Below are positions 22,957 through 33,984 of a stretch of DNA of 64,000 nt, one piece after another. The number at the start of each line of letters is the position of its first letter. Position 1 is the stretch's first letter. This DNA comes from Schizochytrium sp. TIO01. Lineage: Eukaryota; Sar; Bigyra; Thraustochytrida; Thraustochytriidae. Position numbers and translations under genes: made by a program. The DNA lies in assembly GCA_004764695.1 (NCBI GenBank), contig SMSO01000007.1, positions 770,001-834,000 of the forward strand, written 5' to 3'. The notes under the pieces were generated by a model. The model ran no database searches. It worked only from the letters and a program-made list of their open reading frames with translations, and had not been told where the DNA came from.

Positions 22957-25900
22957 GATGCTAAAGTAGCGGGTTTGTAGGTACTTCGCGAGCTAGTATA
23001 GGAAACGATTGTAAACAGATATCAGTACGGCAGCGCGGGGATGACCCTTTCTGCGACTGTAGACACACTGCTATACTGAGTAAAGCACACGGACACTTTG
23101 TGTAGTGTTGCAACTTTGCGAAAGGCTCAAGAATGACTCGACAACTGTGCTCAGAAAGAGAACATAGCAGATGGAACAGAACACAGGAAGGAGGAGAAGT
23201 CCAAGCTGACTTGGGACTTTCACAACAACGAGATAAAAAGTTCAAGCTTGAAGACTAACTCAGACAGATTATACTTTAAAATATGGTAAGGCAGTCTTGG
23301 GATAGCGATGTAGTCATAGAATTATTGCGCCCCAAACAACACTGTTGTTAAGATATAATGCAGTTTTCAAAGGGGAACTTCAAAACACGTACGAAGAAGG
23401 ATGGCGAAAATCTTGTAGTTGAGCCTGAGAAAAAGCTCAACTGTATCTGTGGAAGCTTTCTTTGACCCTAATTTCAAATATATTGAGCTAGTGATTTTTG
23501 ATAGTGCTGTTTGAGGCACCTCCAAACAAAGAAGCAGTATCTAGTTTCTAATATACTGCTACATATTGAGTTTTTCTTTGGATATTCAAGCTTACTGAAT
23601 GAGCAAACCAAGTCTGGGCAGGCATAGGCCAATCTTCTCTTATAACACTAGGCTCATAAAAGTGCGATTAGAAAATATGTTTCTAATGATTCGTAGAAAG
23701 AGGTGTTCACGAGAACATCACACCCAAAAATCAAAGCATCATGTTGCCATGGTAGTCGGAAAGTGAACTAGTATGTAAAGGGAGAGAGAAATTTTGCAAA
23801 CGTCCATGTTGTCTCGCTCTCTGGCTATAGCACATAATAATATCTCTCCACTATATATAAGGAAACTAGGAGCTCGAAATTAATGTAAGAAACTTTATCA
23901 CATAGTGTTGCATCACGAAGTTTAATCTGCGTGGTCTTCTGCTATTTAAAGCAACATTTATCTTCTTCTTCTGATATCATTGAACTTCTAATATTTACAT
24001 CTGTTGACAAGAACTTTAATTGCCATTGAGTAACAATGTATGTTAAGGCCTTGTGTATTTCTTCCCCTAAAAACTCTACCAGGAGATTGATACACCCTTT
24101 GGGATAGAGTGAACCCCACCCTAGCAGAAAACCTGTAAGGGTCTACATCTTAACGATATGGTACTCAGCTCTCCGATGCCATGTGCAGAAAGCCCAACAC
24201 GCCTAGAGCATAATGTTGGATAGGTGTACGAATAGTAGAGTCCATTCCTCCAGCCATCAGCATCCCCATCCATAATGTTGCTTACAATTTCAATAGCAAC
24301 CCCGCAGAGTTCCGTCGTGGCTCCACAGTGGTTCTGCGCATCGATAGAGAACATAACCTTCTTTAATCACTACTAGGTACTTATGATCAAACCAAATAGA
24401 AACATCGGATACAAAGGAATTGTAAGACCTTTGCCTTTTGTCTGAGACCTTCAAAAGGCAGCTCTTCATGTGATCAAACAATAGAAGAAGAGGCCTGCAT
24501 TTCTGCAGTATACCCTATCAGCCAGCACTTTTCCCCTTTCTCGTGTCAATGTTGCCCTTGTTAGCCCTGCTATTTCCTTTTTATTTTTATTTTAAAATAA
24601 AAGTTTTGTAGAAAGGCACCCGCTCCCATGCTGGTCTGTGTGCCGGTTCACCGCAAGTCTAATGACGTTCCGTTATCCTGTACACAACCTGGTAGTTGGT
24701 GTATCGCTGAAAAGAACGCTGATCTCTTCTGTTCATTTTATCTTTTATACAACATCTAGAAAGCATTCAAACGCGGTGGGTGTTACCACATAAAAACCAA
24801 ACAAGTACCTGTGCAATAGAATGCTGCTCCCATCATTTTGTCTGGCTAGCCTTTCGCAGTGAGGTTTGTTTCGAAGTATTGAATAGAACAGTTTACCTTT
24901 CTCCAATCTGGAGTATGGGGTGATTTCTTCACCAACTACTTTGTTGGTGATACCATTCAATATCACCATGATTAGGAGACTTGAGATACATATGCTCTTG
25001 CTGGTGATGTTTCTTTAAAGAGATCCTGGCAACACTTGTAATTGGGTACGACAACTAGATCCTGTTCACTTGGCTGCCTTTACGTTAAAACCAAACAAAT
25101 TGCTATCCTATAAAGATCATCTGTTTGGAAACAACTTACAACCATTTGGTTGGGCACCAATGATCAGCACATGGCGCCTACAGAGCACTGCCAGTTGCCA
25201 TCAGCACGGTGTCCAGCTTGAAGTATCGTCACTTCTATAAAACTAGTGAGCCATTCGCGGGAAATCCCACCTGGCCTCTTGATGAGAACACACCACCCAG
25301 TAATATACAAACTTGATTATATCCACTACCTTAGTACCACCTCAACCTGCGTTGATGCAGCGAATGAGAGTGGAAGACCATCCATCATGAACGGGTAGTA
25401 GGTAGGTAGTCGTAATTAGGCACGTCAAAAGGAGTCATTGTCAGGTTGTAACAGTAAAACTCACTCACTTCAGAATTTATCGCTTAGGCACGCCTACCCA
25501 CTTCTAGCAACTGCAAGTGGAGATGAAATAGAATGAACAATCATCAAGTTTGCAATCACGATCACTGTGTCTGGCACAGGTGACGAAGGAGGGCACCCTT
25601 CGCTCGTCCTCGTGATTAAAATAGAGATTGGCGAGGTGCCTTCCCAATCCTTTCCAAGGTTGAGTGAGTGGTGCCTCAGAGAACAAAATATACCTGCTAC
25701 CCATACCAAAGGCGCCAAAGAAGAGTAGAAACACGAATAAGAGAGAGAACAATGCCAAGAACAAGAAAGAGTCAAACAGAGCAATGCAATGCAATGCAAA
25801 GCAAAGCAAATTGCATCAAATCAAATTGCAAAAGGGCTGCTTTGTTACTACTCTCACAACCACAGAGCAGTGCCTGGGGTGCTTGGTACTTGGTGTTGAA

Positions 25901-26959
25901 GCAATCTTCCTGAGCCGCTCTTCTGCAACCTGTCCTTCTTCAAGTCAAACAAATAAGTTGACAAATCGTACGTGTGCTCAGCCTTCGTCGTTGTTAAGCA
26001 TTGATTAAGCATCGACTTCGGGTCCTATCCAATCTCGTAAGTGGCCGCTCCTACTGTCGTATAGATAGTTCTACCCATCCTTCGAAGGCCTTTTCCCTTT
26101 TCTTCTCTTTTCTTTTCTTCTCTTCTCTTTTCTTTTCTTTTCTTTTCTTTCTTTTCTTTTCTTTTTAATCGTAGAGTTGTTCATTTTCCCACGATAATTC
26201 CATTTCTTTGTAGGGCATCCTTAGTGCAGAACTAAGAGCTTACAAAGTACATTCGACTCCTACTCTTTAGTTGGAATCTATTCTCTTCGCGAGGGAGACT
26301 TCATCAGAAAGGCTTTGCGGGCAAGCAAGCAAGCAAGCAAGCAAGCAAGCGAGCGAGCTCAGATCGCCGCCCAAACCCACCCACATCCCCACCCGCGTTG
26401 CCGGCAACACATCCACTTGTACTCCGGCGGTGCAGCCTGCTGTGGCAGCGGGAGTAGCTGCAGCACCGAGCGTGCATAGCGAAGAAGCGCATCCAACGAC
26501 GACGAGCTCGCGGGGCTGTGTTGCAAAGCGGGGTAGACTGTACCTGAGAACACAAGTATTCTAGCCTGCGTGCGGCTCTGCTTGTTCCGGGGTAGAACGC
26601 CACGCAAACTGCCACATCGACTCAGGATATTATACTCTAGAGGAAGCGCGAAAGGGCACCCTCGTTATCTGCAAAGCTCCGAGACTCGCGGCTCTCTCGT
26701 TTCTTTCAGCAGACCCAAGAATAAGAAAAAGGCCAGCTGGAGAGTCCAAATCTCAAGGGAAATCTCCTGTCGCGAGTATTTGCGACGACAAGTTGTACTG
26801 ACCATAAGTATCCTTCAGAGGTCCAAACTCTTAGCAATAGATTAACTGTCTTTTCTTGCAGTTTCCGCGAGAAGTTATTTTGATTTTATTCGCCAGAAGG
26901 GTCAGGTCGAAAGCTTAGCTTTAAGCTAAACCAGAACGGTCAATCAAAGGAACGGAGAA
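22957..26959. other. 4-kb spacer without recognised gene
   Basis: Only short frames (under about 115 codons) with no family resemblance. A TTTTC-rich tract lies at 26098-26166 and a GCAA array at 26321-26350. A TTTTCTTGCAG just before 26863 could be the acceptor of a 5'-UTR intron of the GAF gene. Sequence between about 23280 and 25500 lacks the microsatellites seen elsewhere and is plain AT-rich DNA; an unrecognised non-coding RNA or an old element cannot be excluded. Confidence 0.55.
26321..26350. repeat. (GCAA)n microsatellite
   Basis: About seven tandem units upstream of the GAF-domain gene. Confidence 0.9.
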
Positions 26960-28492
26960 ATGTTCACGACAGGGCAGAAATCGGCGAATGGCTCCGAGGA
27001 GATGCGCATGCGCGCAGGTACTTGGACTGACGCGGAGCTGGAAGAGCTCTATGATGTGAAGATGCTGAACCCGGAGAACGCGCTCAAGATGATTCACTTG
27101 CTACAGATGATGAAGGCCATTCGTCACTGTAATAAAGCACCAACTCTGGACGCAGCGATCTCGGTAACTGTGCAAAATACCTGCAAGATCATGGGATGCG
27201 ACCGTGCTACGCTCTTTATCGTTGACGAGATTCGGGAAGAACTCGTTATCAGACAGGCAGTTGGTGTCAAAGATATTCGCCTCCCACTTGATGAAAATAG
27301 CATTGCTGGTGCTGCGTACCACTCTGGCGCAATTCTAAACATCCCAAATGCTTACGAGGACCCGCGCTTTAATAGCGCCACGGATCAGGCCACTGGGTAC
27401 AAGACCAAATCGATTTTGTGCGTTCCGATTCGGGATGCCAACTTTCAACCGGTGGCAGTCCTTCAAGCCGTGAACAAACTTTCGCACACACAGGAGCTTG
27501 AGCTTGACTCACTCAAAGCCTCCCGTAACTCTCCATCGCTCGCAACGCGTCTTCTCGCCCGCCATGGTCACTCATCAGGTTCAGATCATGGTTTTCAACA
27601 CCATGATAAACCTTCATCGCACCACGGAGAGGCTCCTTTGGATTCAGACGTAATTGCCTTTACCAAGATGGACGAGGTCCTCATGGATCACTTGTCACTG
27701 CAACTTGGTGTCATTCTACGCAACCAGATGCTGCGCGAGAAGAATGAGCTTGCACACAAGCAAGTCTTGTCAATGTTAGATATCGTACGCTCTCTACACT
27801 CGAACATGGGTATCAACTCCCTAATGTTCACGATCACGGAGCGCATACCTAGCCTAGTTGATGCAGACCGCTGTACCCTATATGTCTTGGATCGCAAACA
27901 CCATGAACTGTGGTCTTTACAAGGCGCCATGGAAGTGAGGGTACCATCGAATAAGGGCCTCATTGGACATACAGCTTTGACGGGAGAAATAATCAATATC
28001 GAAGACGCGCACAAAGATCCACGCTTCAACACAGAGTACGATATCAAGACTGGCTTTCGCACTAAAAGTGTCTTGGTGATGCCTATCACAGATCGACAGA
28101 TCGCGGATGTGGAGAACCGCGAGCCTGAGGTAATTGGCGTTATGCAGGTCATTAACAAACTTCATGGTTCACGCTTCATTGACGAGGATGAACACTTGCT
28201 TTCCAGCTTTTTGGATATTGTTGGAGGAATCGTGTCTACCTCACAATTGTTCAGCGCATCTCAGGTCACAACAACAACAGAGTTCGGTGCGGCGAGCGAC
28301 CTTACGAGCGGAAGTCCAATGTCACCCGTTACTAAACGCCACGGGTCGACAGGTAACATATACGCTCAGCAAAACAGTATCAACGAAGTTGAGGAGGGCG
28401 AAGAAGAGGAGGAAGAGGAAGAGGAAGAGGAAGATGAGCCCTTCGCAGTTTCCATGGACGACAGTCTTCCACCTCTTAACCCAATCCGCTAA
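26960..28492 (+). CDS. Tandem GAF-domain protein without a catalytic domain
   Basis: 510 aa, single exon. GAF domains bind cyclic nucleotides or other small ligands, usually ahead of an enzyme such as a phosphodiesterase or adenylyl cyclase. GAF-A spans about 55-250: DRATLFIVDE, then SIAGAAYHSGAILNIPNAYE and VLQAVNKL, with a Ser/His-rich insert at about 175-225. GAF-B spans about 257-430: DRCTLYVLDRKHHELW, GLIGHTALTGEIINIEDAHK and VMQVINKLHG. Both keep the NK of the NKFDE motif common to cyclic-nucleotide-binding GAF domains. After residue 430 there is only a Ser/Thr-rich linker and a Glu-rich run (about 478-494). A sensor or scaffold acting through partners is likely. The frame closes normally, so nothing suggests truncation. 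Confidence 0.85.
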   Translation: MFTTGQKSANGSEEMRMRAGTWTDAELEELYDVKMLNPENALKMIHLLQMMKAIRHCNKAPTLDAAISVTVQNTCKIMGCDRATLFIVDEIREELVIRQAVGVKDIRLPLDENSIAGAAYHSGAILNIPNAYEDPRFNSATDQATGYKTKSILCVPIRDANFQPVAVLQAVNKLSHTQELELDSLKASRNSPSLATRLLARHGHSSGSDHGFQHHDKPSSHHGEAPLDSDVIAFTKMDEVLMDHLSLQLGVILRNQMLREKNELAHKQVLSMLDIVRSLHSNMGINSLMFTITERIPSLVDADRCTLYVLDRKHHELWSLQGAMEVRVPSNKGLIGHTALTGEIINIEDAHKDPRFNTEYDIKTGFRTKSVLVMPITDRQIADVENREPEVIGVMQVINKLHGSRFIDEDEHLLSSFLDIVGGIVSTSQLFSASQVTTTTEFGAASDLTSGSPMSPVTKRHGSTGNIYAQQNSINEVEEGEEEEEEEEEEEDEPFAVSMDDSLPPLNPIR

Positions 28493-29390
28493 GTATAGTA
28501 TTGTCATGACTATACGAAAAAAAGCGAGCCGCGTTCATGAATTCCCCTATTATTGCTCGGTGAAACTTGGTAGTTTTCCTGCGAATTTGGTCAGGCCTGA
28601 TCTCCCCACTTACGCACCAAGATAAATCTACTACTTTTTGTGATGTGAAATGTAACACAGTATCTTGCTGTGCCTCTAATGTAGGCTCGTCATCTGTGCA
28701 ACTTTCAGGTAGATTATGTGTACATGCCTCAAATTCTGAAAAGCACCATCAAAAACTTCACAAATTACATCGATTATAATCACATGTACCAATCTACCTT
28801 CTCTCAAGCCCTATTCTTGCCCTTGCAATGCACTGAAGCTTAGTTTTCTGCTCATTGTATTCTTAGATAGACCACTGCATCTTGTTGCTATTGCATCTAG
28901 AATCAAATTCTGATTGCCGTTATTTATCGTGTTACAATTGACATTGATTACCATTCTACTTATACAGAACATCCTTTCTTTTCTGCCTGAACCTATGCTT
29001 TGATGAAATTAAGAAAGATTTCGCACCTGCCTGTTCATAATTCGCTGTCATTCTTGCAAGAATACTTCTCCACTAATGAGTGTATGATACCGAAAACTCA
29101 GAATTACCACATGATCAAATGAGATCTCACCTAAGCTAAATTCTATTGCTATTTAACTCATCTGTAACGTTAATTGTCGCTCTTTTCTAATGCTCGCTGC
29201 TCGCCTGCTGCTTTGTATGTATATTTCCACCTACATGGTTAGCCACGACCTAATCATACTCTTAAGGCTTATCTTAATCTACCTAGACAAAACTCAAGGC
29301 GAGACGTTTTGTTGGCCCCGAAGAATCAGTCGCGGAATTCGGAGTCGAGCTCGGCTTGGACTTCCCGTTCGGCAAGTTAGATAGTTCACG
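28493..29390. other. Spacer
   Basis: AT-rich, no supported gene or repeat array. It should contain the end of the GAF transcript and the promoter of the NOPCHAP1-like gene, which lie on the same strand. Confidence 0.55.
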
Positions 29391-30360
29391 ATGCAGTCGA
29401 CTTCGTCCCCCAAACGGCCCCTGATCGAGGAGGTCAGCGAGGCCCAGGCTGCTGCTGCCCGAAGTGCCTCAGCACCTGGCCAAGGTACCGCTGGAGTTGA
29501 TGAGCGGAGCAGTGAAAGTGATATCAGCAGCAGCGCTGCGCAGCAAAGTCGGCGTGCAGAGTTCTTGGAGGTAGGCGTAACAGCTAGACCTCAGGGCCAT
29601 AGCCTAGACATGCGCCCGGATAAGCCATTCTCGGCCCCGGTACCACCCAGTGCACGTAAGTTTTCATTGGTAGCGAGAGAACACAATGGTTGAGCAGCAA
29701 GCACTCTGCTTCAAGGCCACAATTATACAAGGATCTAGAAGCCTTTGGCGTTGAATATTGCCATAAAAATAGATAGCACAATTAGGATGTGCTGTGTACA
29801 ACAACTTTCTGTTGTCTTAAAAAGACTTTGAGGAAAACGTACTGATGAAAATGTTGGAACTGAAAGCTAACTAGACTTTGGTGTGATAATTGCGTTGCAA
29901 ACTGTTGCTTGGCCTTCTTGCTTGCGTTTGTTGATTATTCTGGTGGTGTGGATACAATTGAACAGTTCTCGCTAGACTTGAGCAGTTCTTGCCACAGATT
30001 GCGAAGGCGAACGAAGACCTCGCACAAGAGATGGCCAAGAACCCCGGTGCAGTATCTGAGCTTGACATCGAACGTGTCGAGGCTCGCGAAGAAGATGACG
30101 AGGAAGATGACGAGGAGGACAACGAAGGCGACACAAATGATACAAAAATGAAAGATTCTAGTTCATCATCTTCAGTGAACAACGAAGAGGGCGACAAGGA
30201 AGACGAGGATGACGGCGTCTCTGCAAATAATAAGCGAATGGTAGAAATGAACATTGCTCTTTACCCTCTTGAAAATGCCAGCGAGGATGCAAATGGCGAG
30301 CAACAGGCACAGAACAAGCAGCGCGTGCAAGAGATGCCTGAACAGGAGCAGCAGCAGTAA
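29391..30360 (+). CDS. NOPCHAP1: NOPCHAP1-like (C12orf45/DUF4598) snoRNP assembly factor, two exons
   Basis: CDS join(29391..29655, 29966..30360), 219 aa. The intron (29656-29965, 310 nt) has a GTAAGT donor and a TTGAACAG acceptor. Other nearby AGs leave the wrong frame, and this one restores the conserved core at the junction: LLARLEQFLPQIAKANEDL, then EMAKNP and SELDIERVE. That core matches the human NOPCHAP1 pattern of FLPQMARANEKL, then N/DIEN. After an Asp/Glu-rich insert, VEMNIALYPLE matches the second conserved block (VIQMDVALFEM in human). In animals the protein links NOP58 to the R2TP chaperone during box C/D snoRNP assembly. The N-terminal 88 residues are disordered, and the C-terminus is Gln-rich. 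Nuclear or cytosolic. The assignment rests on two short motifs in the right order. Confidence 0.8.
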
Positions 30361-31011
30361 ATTGCAGCTCCCATTTTGCAAGCAATTAGCGTGAATTGAA
30401 TACGTGTAATTAAACGAATAAACATGAGCTACGGAGTTAAGTAACAAATAGTTTAAGCGGGACTTCCCTCATTTAGGCTAGCCAAGCCTAACAACTATCT
30501 CGAGGGAGGCCTGCAAATAACTTGAACTCTTCACTGATACATACTGCATTAAAGAAAAAAGGGCGGTGGTACGCTGAATATGTATACCCATGTATCGTAT
30601 ATGCGTTCCATCGGGAATGTTATCCTTGCTGCCTCTCATGGAATACAACTTCCAATTGAGTCGGTATGCAGTTGAGATGGAAAAGAGGAAAATGAGAATG
30701 AACCAGATGATTAAGATCCGCTGCTACCCATGTTGAACACTCCAGAGTCAAATTTGGAGTGCGATATTCCAGCGTAAAGAATCAATCCCTTTTCTATGCT
30801 GCCTGTACAGCTTAGGTTTGTCAAAATAAACTCTTTTGAATCGAATAAAGAATTAACGCACAATAGTTTTGGATTTGGATTTGGAATTAGCTTGGAATCA
30901 AAAGCTGGAAAGCGCCAGCAAGACCTTGACACATTCCAAGCAGAGGTGAAGCTGGGGCTCTGAGTCAGCGCACCTGCGAGGGATAAGGTTCAAAAATGAG
31001 ATGATAGTATA
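30361..31011. other. Convergent spacer
   Basis: No gene seen. It separates the 3' ends of two convergent genes. Confidence 0.55.
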
Positions 31012-31413
31012 TCAGGGTACATTTGGGTTGTTACAGAGTGTTGCAAGGTCCGGTAGAAGCTCTACAAAGGTCTCCAGGTTTGGACTGTCCTTAACACAAT
31101 CTGCCACATCACTGTACCGGACGACCTTGCGGCCATCCTCAGCAGCCCTCGCGACGCTCCTATCGACAATCTCACTTACAAAGAGTTCTGTGGCTTTGCA
31201 AACAAGATGCACTGCTTCTGATCCCGTCATTTTTACCTCGCTGGGCACTTTCATGATTCTGCGGATGGTGCCTGCACGGATAATCTCCTCGCCATCTAGC
31301 AATGATGCAGGGCGTGGACGCTTGCGGTCCTCTTCAGCATCACCACCCCCCGCTCCTGCGGATTCTGTCTTTACGACGCCCTTCGCAGGCGCACTCTTGC
31401 TGCCCTCTGCCAT
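31012..31413 (-). CDS. Histone-fold protein, CHRAC15/Dpb3 (NF-YC-like) family
   Basis: 133 aa from the ATG at 31413; an upstream TTG-started extension is unlikely. A disordered basic/Pro head (1-40) precedes a histone fold (about 48-120): IRRIMKVPSEVKMTGSEAVH, then KATELFVSEIVDRSV and KVVRYSDVADCV. The ATELFV and YSDVA elements and their spacing match CHRAC1/CHRAC15 and yeast Dpb3, which pair with CHRAC17/Dpb4 in ISWI remodelling complexes and DNA polymerase epsilon. NF-YC is a second possibility, but its DNA-contact pattern is less well matched. Nuclear. The divergent neighbour beyond 31441 is unrelated. Confidence 0.8.
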   Translation of the reverse strand: MAEGSKSAPAKGVVKTESAGAGGGDAEEDRKRPRPASLLDGEEIIRAGTIRRIMKVPSEVKMTGSEAVHLVCKATELFVSEIVDRSVARAAEDGRKVVRYSDVADCVKDSPNLETFVELLPDLATLCNNPNVP

Positions 31414-31712
31414 CGTTTTGATTGCGGATTGAAAACTCAATTTTATTCTATTTTAAAGTTTATTTTTTTAAAATTAAAAGTTAATATAAAAGCATCATAT
31501 TACTCAGATCCAAAAACAAAAATGAGGACAGCGTTATAGATGTCCATCTTGAATACATATTTATTTGTTTTGGATTAATGCTTCTACAGAAGCATCTGTA
31601 CCGTGAAGAGTAGATATATGAAGAAAAACACTGCCTGCTGGTGTGTTGGTTTTAGATTTCTCCCAATTGATTGCTCCATCGAAAAGACATCGTGTACTTT
31701 AGCGCGACGCGA

Positions 31713-32150
31713 TCAGAAGGAATCAAAGCTCAGATGTTCAGCCCTAGAGGAGTTTGGCGATAGAAAGCCCGTAAATGAGCGAGTTTTAGATCTTGTTTTG
31801 CAATAGAAAGCCCGTGAATGAGCGAGTTTCAGATCTAGTGTTGTCACTGACTTATAATCAATAAAGGCGCAGCAATCACCCTCCTTGTGGACTTCAACTT
31901 TGCTTTCAAGATTGATTTGCGAGCTCACGATTGCTGAACCTGCCAAAAAACGACGAGCTTTCGAACAATCTTTCCATTGCTTGATAGATATCTTTGGTTC
32001 GTTCGTGTCCATATGAACTGCCAATTCGATATGATCAACCGGCCAAATGCCAAATTTTCTCCTCCCTTTCTTGATCCCCAGTTCCTCTGGCTTCAGGCTA
32101 TTTAGAGAAAGGTCTCGAGGTCCCGGTGCATCGATTTTTAGCCTGTGCAT
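31713..32150 (-). CDS. Doubtful hypothetical ORF, 145 codons
   Basis: ATG-started with mixed composition and no low-complexity sequence, but no family recognised. The C-terminal part is read through a 43-bp tandem duplication, and the frame has no obvious hydrophobic core or domain. It may be a decayed element or chance. Confidence 0.2.
   Translation of the reverse strand: MHRLKIDAPGPRDLSLNSLKPEELGIKKGRRKFGIWPVDHIELAVHMDTNEPKISIKQWKDCSKARRFLAGSAIVSSQINLESKVEVHKEGDCCAFIDYKSVTTLDLKLAHSRAFYCKTRSKTRSFTGFLSPNSSRAEHLSFDSF
31760..31836. repeat. 43-bp tandem duplication
   Basis: The unit starting ATAGAAAGCCCGT occurs at 31760 and again at 31803 with only a few substitutions. This is a recent local duplication. 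Confidence 0.85.
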
Positions 32151-32730
32151 CGCTTGTCACGAGTGCATTCAGTGCTTGCTTATATTTTAGCTTCTGCTGC
32201 GCCGTTTATAATCTCGACAGATGTCTCTCACCTACCGTCCTGTCCACCATTGCCAGTAGCCTTCCAGTTCTTGTCCAGCCATCGTCGCTCCTTCGAAACC
32301 AAACTCCCAAGCCAGGTTTCTGCTTTGCCTCTCTCCTATGTCCTGATCTGCTCCAGCTCATGATGCCTCAAGTTGTGAGGTTTTTCCAATTCCTCATTTC
32401 CATCATTCTCTTACACAATATCACCTTCACGCCACGAGGACGTTTCGTAACCGCCTTCAGGTGGCACTTAAGGGCGGCTAGTAGTTTTCTAGTGACATAC
32501 GTAGGACTGTGTACTCTTATCATAAGTAGGGCGGACTCAGGAATTTTGGGAAAGTCAGGTTTAGCTTAAAACAGTGATTCAATAGTGTAATCCAATTGGA
32601 AGGACTCTGTGCCTTGCGTGGATTTGGTATTCTCTGTGCAGCAGAACCGAATCCTCAACTGTGGAGCTTGGAGCTAGTGACACTTTGGCTAGAGACGTGC
32701 AGGTACGGCGAAGCGGGGTCAGTCTACGCG

Positions 32731-33984
32731 ATGGCGCCACTCAGTCCTGAAGACCGCGCGAGACGCAACCTCGATGTTGTGGTGTGGGGTGCAACTGGGT
32801 TTACAGGCCAGCTCTGTGCAGAATATCTTGCTAAAGGTGCTCTCCGGGAGCAGGTGAAGTGGGCTATTGCAGGCAGGTCTGAGGCGAAGTTGCAGGACAT
32901 TAAGGCACGCATTCAGGCAATGGGCGGCGAGAAGGTCGTGCCAGAGGTGATCGTGTGCTCGCTGGATGATGCTGCAGGACTTCGCAAGATGGCAGCAAGT
33001 ACTCGTGTTATTGCGAGTCTCGCAGGCCCGTTTAGTCAGATGGGCACCCCAATTTTAGAAGCCTGCATTGCTGAGAACTGCGATTACTGTGACATTACTG
33101 GCGAGGTGCCGTGGGTCAAAATTGAATCCGAGCGTTTGGGCGCCGCTGCTGAGGCTAATGGCGTTATTCTTAGTAGCTGCTGTGGATACGACTCCCTTCC
33201 ATCTGACCTTGGTACGCTCTATGCTATCTCCAAGCTCCGGGAGAAGTATGGCCATGGGGTTGAGGTTGGCAAGGCCAAAATGTACATGTCTAACTTTGGC
33301 TCCTTGAGTGGCGGCACTCTAGCCTCAGGTATTGCCATGGAGAACAATCCTGAACTCAACGCTATGAATAAGAACCCATTCCTTCTTGGTGGTGAGCCTC
33401 GCAGTGGACCTTCGGAGGAGGATGCTGATTACACTAGCTATGAGCTTGACGCTGACGCAAAGAGCTGGATTGCTCCATTTGGCATGGCTATGATTAACAC
33501 CCGGATTGTACGCAAGTCTGGCGCAGCTCTTGGCTATGGCCCCGATTTCAGATATCAGGAGGTATCTCTTGCAGCTTCGGAAAAGGCTGCCGAAAAGATG
33601 GCAAGGCCCACACCACCGGCGGCCAAGCGTCAGGCAATGGTCGAGGCCGGACGCCTTCCTAAGCAGGGCGAGGGTCCTCCTAAGGAACTGCGGGCCAAGT
33701 CTTGGTTCAAGGCGATTGGGAGGGTTGAAGTCGCTAATGATCCGTCCAAGCATGTCTGGATTCAGGTCAGTGGTGGTGACCCTGGCTACGAAGAAACTGC
33801 AAAGATGCTGGCTGAGTCAGCCATTTGCCTCGCTCGCCAGAGAGAGACTCTCCCTCGTAAGGGGGGATTTCTTACCCCTGCAACATCTATGGGATCAGCT
33901 TTGATTGAGCGCCTCCAGGTAGCGGGGATTCGATTTGAACAGATTGCTGGTCCTCCCAACGATAAGCTCTCAGCGAAGTTTTAA
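32731..33984 (+). CDS. Saccharopine dehydrogenase-like oxidoreductase (SCCPDH family)
   Basis: 417 aa from the ATG at 32731, close to human SCCPDH (429 aa). The upstream in-frame extension lacks family features. The NAD(P)-binding Rossmann start is DVVVWGATGFTGQL (about residues 12-25), followed by AGRSEAKL. Then come LAGPFSQMGTPILEACIAEN and CDYCDITGEVPWV, the typical SCCPDH block, and CCGYDSLPSDLG. The C-terminal part carries VSGGDPGYEETAKMLAESAI and GGFLTPATSMG, also family signatures. The animal protein sits on lipid droplets, and its substrate is unsettled. True lysine-pathway saccharopine dehydrogenases differ from this group. Single exon; the frame looks intact. Confidence 0.88.
   Translation: MAPLSPEDRARRNLDVVVWGATGFTGQLCAEYLAKGALREQVKWAIAGRSEAKLQDIKARIQAMGGEKVVPEVIVCSLDDAAGLRKMAASTRVIASLAGPFSQMGTPILEACIAENCDYCDITGEVPWVKIESERLGAAAEANGVILSSCCGYDSLPSDLGTLYAISKLREKYGHGVEVGKAKMYMSNFGSLSGGTLASGIAMENNPELNAMNKNPFLLGGEPRSGPSEEDADYTSYELDADAKSWIAPFGMAMINTRIVRKSGAALGYGPDFRYQEVSLAASEKAAEKMARPTPPAAKRQAMVEAGRLPKQGEGPPKELRAKSWFKAIGRVEVANDPSKHVWIQVSGGDPGYEETAKMLAESAICLARQRETLPRKGGFLTPATSMGSALIERLQVAGIRFEQIAGPPNDKLSAKF

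Larger units (their letters stand above)
31441..32730. other. Spacer with one doubtful ORF and a tandem duplication
   Basis: Holds a doubtful minus-strand frame (31713-32150), an overlapping plus-strand frame of similar length (32126-32569), and a 43-bp tandem duplication near 31760-31836. The start is A/T-rich and probably forms the promoter of the histone-fold gene. The end leads into the oxidoreductase gene at 32731. Confidence 0.5.
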
